NCBI GenBank assembly: GCA_964578745.1
Contig: CAZODZ010000011.1
Span: 1-28,428 of the forward strand
From: SKVJ01 sp964578745
GTDB taxonomy: Bacteria; Chloroflexota; Dehalococcoidia; GIF9; AB-539-J10
DNA: 28,428 nucleotides
Direction of reading: 5' to 3'
Made by a program: the position numbers and the translations under genes. Each line of letters begins with the position of its first letter. Within the stretch, counting starts at the first letter, position 1. This document shows, one piece after another, positions 24,172 through 28,428 of the stretch. The notes beneath the pieces are model-generated. The model was not told the origin of the DNA. It did no database searches and saw only the letters and a list, made by a program, of their open reading frames with translations.

Positions 24172-26334
24172 TCATGCCGACAGACGCGCGTACAGCAGAG
24201 GAATGAGCGTAAGTGCGCCTAATGACGAGACCATCATTGCGACCCACATGACAGTAGCTATCTCCGTGTGAATATGCAGCGGGGAAAGAAACATCACGGA
24301 CATGCCGATGGAGAGGCCGAAAGCACTCGCCATCACGGGCCGTGAGACAGTGGAGAGTGCCGACCCTATCGCTTCACCGATGTCTTTACCCTGCGACTGG
24401 AAGTACTGGATGGCCGAGATAAGGTGGATGGCATAGTCTACCCCCACACCAACCGTTACCGCCGAGAGTGTGGCTGTCACCATGTTGAGGTGGAAGCCGG
24501 TGAGTGCCAGTGTACCCATTATGGCAACAATGGTAATGACGATGGGGACAAGCCCGACAACCGCGGCCCTGAGCCGACGGAAGAAAAGGAGCAGCATGAG
24601 AAACACGAGAACGAGCGCCACTGCCAGGCTCTTCACCTGGCTCTCCACGGTGAGCCGGTTCAGTTCGTCGTACAACACGGGACTGCCGTTGAGTACACTG
24701 AGTTCAGGGTGTCCAGCAGTGAACTGGCGCAGCAGCGCCACATCATCGCTCGTCAGGTTACTTGTTCGAGCAACCAGTCGCAGGCCGTCGGGGGAGTGCC
24801 ACGACCCGATATCATCGTCGAGCCGCTCCAGAATGAGTGTCACTACATTGGGACTCTCAGGGTAGTCCGGGTCGCCGCTCATGCCCGTGTACGCCGATTG
24901 CACGGTATCAAACGCAGACCGTACGCTGAGTATGCCAGGCACACGCTCCAGGTCCCGCTCCATGTCGAGCACATCCTCCGCGTACTGGTAGTCACGCAGC
25001 GTATTAAGTCCGCGTGGTGCCGGTATCTCCCCGATAAGGACCAGGGCGCCGCCGAACTCGTCCTCGACCGTGTCGAATGTACGCCGTATGTCCGAGTCCT
25101 GCTTGAAATACAGGAGAGGGTCAGACACGACCTTGAGATTGGGCAGGTTGAACGCAGCAATGCCGAGGACGAGAACCGCCGCGAAGATTATCCGGCCCCT
25201 GCGGCGCCGAGCGGCTGCCAGAACATCGAGGGCCTCGTTCTGCGGCGGCACGGCGCGGTGCGGCAAGTCGATATGTGTGAGCACCGCAGGAAGAAAAAAT
25301 ACCGACAGCAGGCATGCGTAACCGACGCCAAGCGGCACATAGATACCCATCTGGTGAATCGGTACCAGGTCGGACCACATGAGCGACGCAAATCCGGCCA
25401 TCGTCGTGAGCGATGTGAGGATAACGGGTTTCAACACCATCCTCATGGTCTCGGTCATAAGGGTCCGCCGATCGGCGTAGAGTGACAGCTTCTCGAGCAG
25501 GTGCGTGGTGTAATGCAGACCATCAGCTGAGCCCATGACGATAACGAACACGGGGCAGATGACAGTGACCATATTGACCTCATGGCCCTGCCAGAAGATC
25601 GTCCCCAGCGTCCACAGTGCTCCGATCCCTGCCGGCAATAGAGAGAGCAGGGCGAGGCGCATGTTCCGAAGCATGAGATAGAAGACGAGCAGTACAAGCA
25701 CAATTGCGGCTGGAGGCAGCAGCAACAGAATCCGCACAATGTACGAGTAGAGCGTGTCACCGATCACCGAGTCGCCCGCGAGTGACAGGGTCACATTGTG
25801 ATAGCGCTGGTTAACCTGTTTCAGCCTATCAACGACCGTCTCTCCGTCAGCGTCATACGTAAGTGTGATGGAGACCATGCCCGTGGTCTCATCCTGCGAG
25901 AGCAACTCTGCAGCCGGCCGGTAGGTCGCACGAATGTAGTCCCGCAATTCCTCCAAGTGGAATGTAATGAACCGTTCATCGACTTCGAGTTTGTGAGTGC
26001 CTGCAAGGATTTCGGACGGCAGAAAGCTCTGAACCTCATTGACTCCGTCAATCATGTCGTACGCCGACTGGAGCTCGAACACTGTGAGGAGGTTCTCCTC
26101 CGTCAGAAGCGAGTCGTCGTCCTCGATGAGCACAACAATCGACTCAGAAATGCCATACTTCTCCGTCAGTGCAAGGTACTCACGGTACACCGGGTTATCT
26201 GTGCCGAAAAAGCTGGTGATATCAGTCTCAATGCCTATCCGGGTGAAGGAAAGTAGTGCAAGCAGGTTCATCACAGCGACAAACGCGAGGATGAACCTGC
26301 TTCGTCTGAAGATGAACTCCGAGAGCTTCTCCAT
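24172..26334 (-). CDS. RND/MMPL superfamily exporter
   Basis: Membrane transporter of the RND superfamily, predicted-exporter (COG1033) type, probably moving lipids or hydrophobic compounds. Starting at the ATG at 26334 (MEKLSEFIFRRSRFIL) gives 720 residues. The frame is open to 26463 but the extra part looks non-coding, and the ribosome site at either start is poor. Two repeats are seen, each with one TM helix, a large extracytoplasmic loop, then five TM helices. The first repeat has TM1 at about 12-30 and helices near 215-390. The second starts with AVLVLGIAAF and ends with MVSSLGALTLIPLLYARL. Charged residues of the proton relay occur as MGSADGLHY and VGVGVDYAIHL. No adaptor or outer-membrane partner is nearby, which suits a monoderm-type cell. 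Confidence 0.85.
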   Translation of the reverse strand: MEKLSEFIFRRSRFILAFVAVMNLLALLSFTRIGIETDITSFFGTDNPVYREYLALTEKYGISESIVVLIEDDDSLLTEENLLTVFELQSAYDMIDGVNEVQSFLPSEILAGTHKLEVDERFITFHLEELRDYIRATYRPAAELLSQDETTGMVSITLTYDADGETVVDRLKQVNQRYHNVTLSLAGDSVIGDTLYSYIVRILLLLPPAAIVLVLLVFYLMLRNMRLALLSLLPAGIGALWTLGTIFWQGHEVNMVTVICPVFVIVMGSADGLHYTTHLLEKLSLYADRRTLMTETMRMVLKPVILTSLTTMAGFASLMWSDLVPIHQMGIYVPLGVGYACLLSVFFLPAVLTHIDLPHRAVPPQNEALDVLAAARRRRGRIIFAAVLVLGIAAFNLPNLKVVSDPLLYFKQDSDIRRTFDTVEDEFGGALVLIGEIPAPRGLNTLRDYQYAEDVLDMERDLERVPGILSVRSAFDTVQSAYTGMSGDPDYPESPNVVTLILERLDDDIGSWHSPDGLRLVARTSNLTSDDVALLRQFTAGHPELSVLNGSPVLYDELNRLTVESQVKSLAVALVLVFLMLLLFFRRLRAAVVGLVPIVITIVAIMGTLALTGFHLNMVTATLSAVTVGVGVDYAIHLISAIQYFQSQGKDIGEAIGSALSTVSRPVMASAFGLSIGMSVMFLSPLHIHTEIATVMWVAMMVSSLGALTLIPLLYARLSA

Positions 26335-26727
26335 GCCTTCGTGCCCCGGACCAGCTGTTCTAACCAACCCTTCCGGTCTCACGCCCTCTAATCTAATAAA
26401 AAGAGGCGCACTACCTCGCGCACCCCGTGTGCCACCTGCCAATCGGTGTGAAATGCCTTCCACCGAGAGACTTCTGCCACAACATGTACGTTATGAGTAT
26501 ACTCCAATAACAGCAGACGACGATGAGCAGCAATTGAAGAGGGCACATATCACCAGCCCTCTAGCTCCTCTGCAGCAAAGTGCCCAGCAGTCTGTTCGCC
26601 TTGAGGAAAAGGTGGTCCAGAAGATGTGTCCGGCGTGCCCAGAAAAACGCCCTGCCCGTGCTGCGGTAAGTCGCAGCCCAGGCCTGTCGACCTCCACGGC
26701 TTCAGGGGAAAAGCTCTCGCGATGCAT
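26335..26727. other. gene-free stretch upstream of the exporter
   Basis: No gene is supported here. It holds a candidate promoter for the exporter near 26495. The open frames in this interval lack ribosome sites and recognisable motifs. A plus-strand CPCCGK fragment near 26655 is short and out of context. Confidence 0.4.
26495..26504 (-). promoter_or_regulatory. palindromic candidate promoter of the exporter gene
   Basis: GAGTATACTC is a perfect 10-bp palindrome and contains TATACT, a good -10 box, flanked by TTAT and ATAA. No convincing -35 is seen. The distance to the exporter ATG would be about 150 nt. Confidence 0.3.
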
Positions 26728-27105
26728 TCAAGCACCTCGTTGACAGGCGCCTGAGCCGTATAGCCCGGCTTGTGGAGCCCCCGGCATGACAGTAGTAGGG
26801 GAAGAGCCAAGCCATCGCTCACTCGTTGACGGTGTTGAACATGTCCCATTGTCCCTGAAACAGAGATGGACAGCGCCAATACGGATGCCAGCGGCGCATG
26901 TGATGCCAACGCTCACTTCATCGAGGCCACACCCACCCAAGACCTGCATGGCAGCGTCCATGGTCGCATCGGGATGTGAGCCACGGGTCACTCGCTGTTC
27001 CTCTGCGCTGGAGCCGACAGGTAACATCCCGTGACTGGCTGGCCCGTCATAATCCCACACCAACCAGTGACCATCAACATGGTGAAGCAGGTGAAACTGC
27101 ACCAT
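26728..27105 (-). CDS. uncertain hypothetical ORF coupled to thrC
   Basis: An open frame of 125 codons whose ATG shares its A with the thrC stop codon (TGATG), the classic arrangement for translational coupling. The first part reads MVQFHLLHHVDGHWLVWDYD, then SSAEEQRVTRGSHPDATMD and GGCGLDEVSVGITCAAG. Codon use appears less biased than in neighbours, and the C-terminal third is low in recognisable pattern. I recognise no family. It may be a real small gene, a decayed one, or chance. The GTCCCTGAAACA motif shared with 4549 lies inside it. Confidence 0.3.
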   Translation of the reverse strand: MVQFHLLHHVDGHWLVWDYDGPASHGMLPVGSSAEEQRVTRGSHPDATMDAAMQVLGGCGLDEVSVGITCAAGIRIGAVHLCFRDNGTCSTPSTSERWLGSSPTTVMPGAPQAGLYGSGACQRGA

Positions 27106-28259
27106 CAAGCAGTCAGCTCTGCCAGTTCACCAAGAGTTTTCATACCGGTGCCTGTGAGCGGAATAAGCACTGCGCTTCCTCGCGGAACCCTGCCCTGCCG
27201 GACAGCCTGGAAAAGGCCAGCCAGCGGGACTGCACTGGTGGGTTCAACGATGTATCCCCAATTCACGAGGCGATGCAGCGCTGTGCGAATTTCGGTGTCG
27301 TCCACGCTGATGCCGAATCCACCGGAGGAGCGCACCGCCTCTACGATTTCTTTCATGCGCGGGGGCTCGGCGATGGCAATACCATCGGCGAGCTTTGACG
27401 TCCCGGCACCGGCCTGTTCTGCGCCGAGGTCGCCCGCAACGGGAGAGTAGCCCTGAGCCTGGACAGCAACCAGGCGCGGCATCCGAGGGAGCAAGCCAAC
27501 CGACGAAGTTTCCTCGAACCCCTTGTAGAGTCCGAGCAGAGCGGTACCGGCTCCGACAGGGCAGAACGCGAAGTCAATTCGCGGCATCTGCTCGACCGCC
27601 TCATAGCCCATCGTTTTCGTGCCCTCAAGGAAATACGGGTTGTACCAGTGACCGACGTATGCAGCCAAACCTCCGCTGGCGGCAAGGGCGGCGTGGTGCA
27701 CGGCCATGCGGTCGCCCTCGACCTCGTTCACGGTCGCGCCGAGCATTCGCAGCAGCCCCTTCTTGCCAACAGGTGTACTGGCAGGAAGAAAGACGTGCAC
27801 GTGTATCCCCATCCGCAGACCCATCCGGGTTATCGACACCCCGGCGTTGCCGGAGGAATCGACGATAACCGACTTGAAACCCAGCTCGACACAGCGAGCA
27901 GCGGCCACATATGCGCCGCGGTCCTTGAACGACCCACCAGGGTTGAGGTATTCAAGCTTGAAGCCCACCCACACGCCATCAACATCCTCCCAGAGAACCG
28001 GCGTTTCGCCTGCGGCTGTCTCAGGCGCTGTGTGCAATGGCAGCACGGGTGCAAAACGGGCAAGACTGCCATGTGCCATTCGCGTCGCGCGCACGCGGCC
28101 CGCGTCGATCTCTACGTTCAGGCCGAGCGTGCCGCCGCACTCGTGTCTCCAGACCCACGGTTCGGCAGCGACAAGCTGGCCACACCGTCGACATGTGAGA
28201 CTAAACGAAGGTGGTGCCGGCATCTTCTGGCCGATCATGACGCTACCGCATAGTACCAT
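27105..28259 (-). CDS. thrC: threonine synthase-like PLP enzyme with zinc ribbon
   Basis: Fold-type II PLP enzyme, most like threonine synthase, which converts O-phosphohomoserine to threonine. The ATG at 28259 is preceded by AGGAGGGG, giving 384 residues. An N-terminal zinc ribbon, CRRCG then HECGG (about residues 23-42), is typical of one threonine synthase subgroup. The PLP Lys lies in NPGGSFKDRGAY. The phosphate-binding SSGNAG loop and PVGAGTALLG follow. Related cysteate or diaminopropionate enzymes share these motifs, so the exact reaction is inferred. No other threonine pathway gene is in view. Confidence 0.85.
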   Translation of the reverse strand: MVLCGSVMIGQKMPAPPSFSLTCRRCGQLVAAEPWVWRHECGGTLGLNVEIDAGRVRATRMAHGSLARFAPVLPLHTAPETAAGETPVLWEDVDGVWVGFKLEYLNPGGSFKDRGAYVAAARCVELGFKSVIVDSSGNAGVSITRMGLRMGIHVHVFLPASTPVGKKGLLRMLGATVNEVEGDRMAVHHAALAASGGLAAYVGHWYNPYFLEGTKTMGYEAVEQMPRIDFAFCPVGAGTALLGLYKGFEETSSVGLLPRMPRLVAVQAQGYSPVAGDLGAEQAGAGTSKLADGIAIAEPPRMKEIVEAVRSSGGFGISVDDTEIRTALHRLVNWGYIVEPTSAVPLAGLFQAVRQGRVPRGSAVLIPLTGTGMKTLGELAELTA

Positions 28260-28305
28260 TGGGACCCCCCTCCTGTGTAGGGCAGGAATTGCCTCACAGT
28301 TCGGA

Positions 28306-28353
28306 TTACCGAAAGGGGTAGCGTTGCGTCAGAAAAGGCGTTACCGAAAGGGG
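28306..28353. repeat. paired 13-bp direct repeats, possible transposon end
   Basis: TTACCGAAAGGGG occurs at 28306-28318 and again at 28341-28353, 35 bp apart. A weaker similar run (CAGAAAAGG) lies between them. The pair sits immediately before a likely transposase start. Subterminal repeats of this kind mark the transposase-binding ends of some insertion sequences. Confidence 0.5.
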
Positions 28354-28369
28354 CCTGAGTGGAGCGAGC

Positions 28370-28428
28370 GTGACGGAGTACGTGGAAGCAATACGGGAGC
28401 GATACAGGGAGGCCGGCAGGCCAGGGAA
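28370..28428 (+). CDS. start of a possible transposase/integrase, partial at right edge
   Basis: A GTG at 28370 with GGAG 5 nt upstream opens a frame that reads VTEYVEAIRERYREAGRPG up to the window end. The EYVEAIRERYR pattern resembles the N-terminus of DDE-type integrase/transposase proteins I know from memory, in which a helical DNA-binding segment follows. Only 19 codons are visible, so this is tentative. The direct repeats just upstream fit an insertion-sequence end. Confidence 0.4.
   Translation, partial: MTEYVEAIRERYREAGRPG

Noticed and set aside
24424..25485. A 353-codon plus-strand frame rich in His, Arg and Glu
   Set aside because: Antisense to the exporter. The composition is that of a reverse shadow of a hydrophobic protein.
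26335..26463. N-terminal extension of the RND exporter
   Set aside because: The extra 43 residues look non-coding (Gly/Arg/Pro-rich) and precede the expected cytoplasmic start before TM1. A weak ribosome site keeps this open.

Overview
The window reads as ordinary, densely packed bacterial chromosome, moderately GC-rich, with many 4-nt start/stop overlaps and GTG/TTG starts. Gene content is mostly housekeeping: topA, efp, tig-clpP, aspS, alaS, holA, ychF, hisF and thrC. Together with anaerobe-type redox genes (EtfAB with a GlcD-type oxidase, a C_GCAxxG-type protein, tandem acyl-CoA dehydrogenases), it suggests a Chloroflexota bacterium, possibly of the class Dehalococcoidia. That placement is inferred from overall protein resemblance and is not proven here. 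I see no rRNA, tRNA or CRISPR array.

Layout. (a) 2-4425, plus strand: the 3' half of topA, an M24 aminopeptidase, efp, a PHP-family phosphoesterase and a PurN-like formyltransferase. They form one tight operon, followed by a gene-free spacer and a hairpin terminator near 4767-4800. (b) 4820-7982, minus strand: etfB-etfA-glcD, the gene order of lactate dehydrogenase/ETF operons. Its roughly 340-nt leader holds a perfect 16-bp palindrome and an orphan Shine-Dalgarno hairpin. (c) 8321-12229, minus strand: aspS-tig-clpP plus an overlapping 56-codon single-span membrane protein. (d) 12356-15462: a C_GCAxxG-type protein diverges from two tandem acyl-CoA dehydrogenases, with overlapping candidate promoters between them. 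(e) 15459-19765, minus strand: holA, alaS and ruvX. (f) 19836-22812: a divergent YchF-type P-loop protein, an NDP-sugar pyrophosphorylase and hisF. (g) 22871-28259, minus strand: thrC, an uncertain coupled ORF, an RND/MMPL exporter and a class I aminotransferase. (h) The right edge has paired direct repeats followed by the first codons of what looks like a transposase.

How the genes work together: acyl-CoA dehydrogenases normally pass electrons to an EtfAB-type flavoprotein. GlcD-type 2-hydroxyacid dehydrogenases can use the same kind of carrier, so regions (b) and (d) may share a carrier. aspS-tig-clpP joins aminoacylation, nascent-chain folding and proteolysis. topA/efp and alaS/holA are replication and translation functions.

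No clearly new multi-gene system is evident. The most interesting signals are the small membrane protein coupled to clpP, the palindrome in the etf/glcD leader, the holA/ychF divergent pair whose transcripts look leaderless, the altered nucleotide-binding motif of YchF, the Arg32 tip of EF-P, and possible mobile-element traces in the two largest gene-poor stretches and at the right edge.
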